A DNA stretch of 6,173 nt from Halarsenatibacter sp964630835 (GTDB taxonomy: Bacteria; Bacillota; Halanaerobiia; Halanaerobiales; Halarsenatibacteraceae). The position numbers were made by a program, and so were the translations under genes. Within the stretch, counting starts at the first letter, position 1. Each line of letters starts with the position of its first letter. The DNA is taken from assembly GCA_964630835.1 (NCBI GenBank), contig CAZVZM010000095.1, forward strand, positions 1-6,173. The letters are read 5' to 3'. Positions 6,173 through 6,173 of the stretch are shown piece by piece. Under the pieces are notes generated by a model. The model had not been told where the DNA came from. It saw only the letters and a list, made by a program, of their open reading frames with translations, and did not search any database.

Positions 6173-6173
6173 T

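Noticed and set aside
1..6173. tRNA or rRNA genes, CRISPR arrays, insertion sequences, phage or defence genes
   Set aside because: I saw no cloverleaf-like sequence, regularly spaced repeats, transposase motifs or terminal inverted repeats; coding density by ordinary metabolic genes leaves little room.

Overview
The window is a compact, leftward-reading gene cluster from a bacterium. Every gene I can support lies on the minus strand. The moderately AT-rich composition, strong AGGAGG-type ribosome binding sites, a likely TTG start and a YpsC-type THUMP methyltransferase all point to a Firmicute. An anaerobic, possibly halophilic clostridial relative such as Halanaerobiales is my guess from overall protein style; no marker gene proves it.

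In transcription order (right to left): the C-terminal tail of an unidentified Cys-rich protein at the right edge (6122-6172, tentative); an AT-rich upstream region (about 5944-6121) with a good sigma-A-like promoter and a long AT-rich palindrome over its -35 element; a plant/proteobacterial-type glutamate-cysteine ligase (4597-5943); a circularly permuted ATP-grasp ligase of the glutathionylspermidine-synthase type (3203-4594); an acylphosphatase (2932-3210); a nicotinamidase (2297-2905); a THUMP-domain 23S rRNA guanine-N2 methyltransferase of the YpsC/RlmL-N type (1097-2251); and a ten-helix EamA/DMT permease (165-1100). The left 164 bases hold no supported gene, only a weak terminator-like hairpin and a promoter-like element reading out of the window.

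The six genes are separated by at most 45 nt, and two pairs overlap (8 nt and 4 nt), so they probably form one operon driven from about 5995-6023. The most interesting part is the first pair. A gamma-glutamylcysteine-forming enzyme is followed 2 nt later by an ATP-grasp ligase that is not a standard GshB. This looks like a two-step route to a low-molecular-weight thiol or gamma-glutamyl peptide whose second step is not predictable from sequence. The downstream genes (acyl-phosphate hydrolysis, NAD salvage, rRNA modification, metabolite export) are partly housekeeping. The EamA permease is a speculative exporter, because the family's founder exports cysteine-pathway metabolites.
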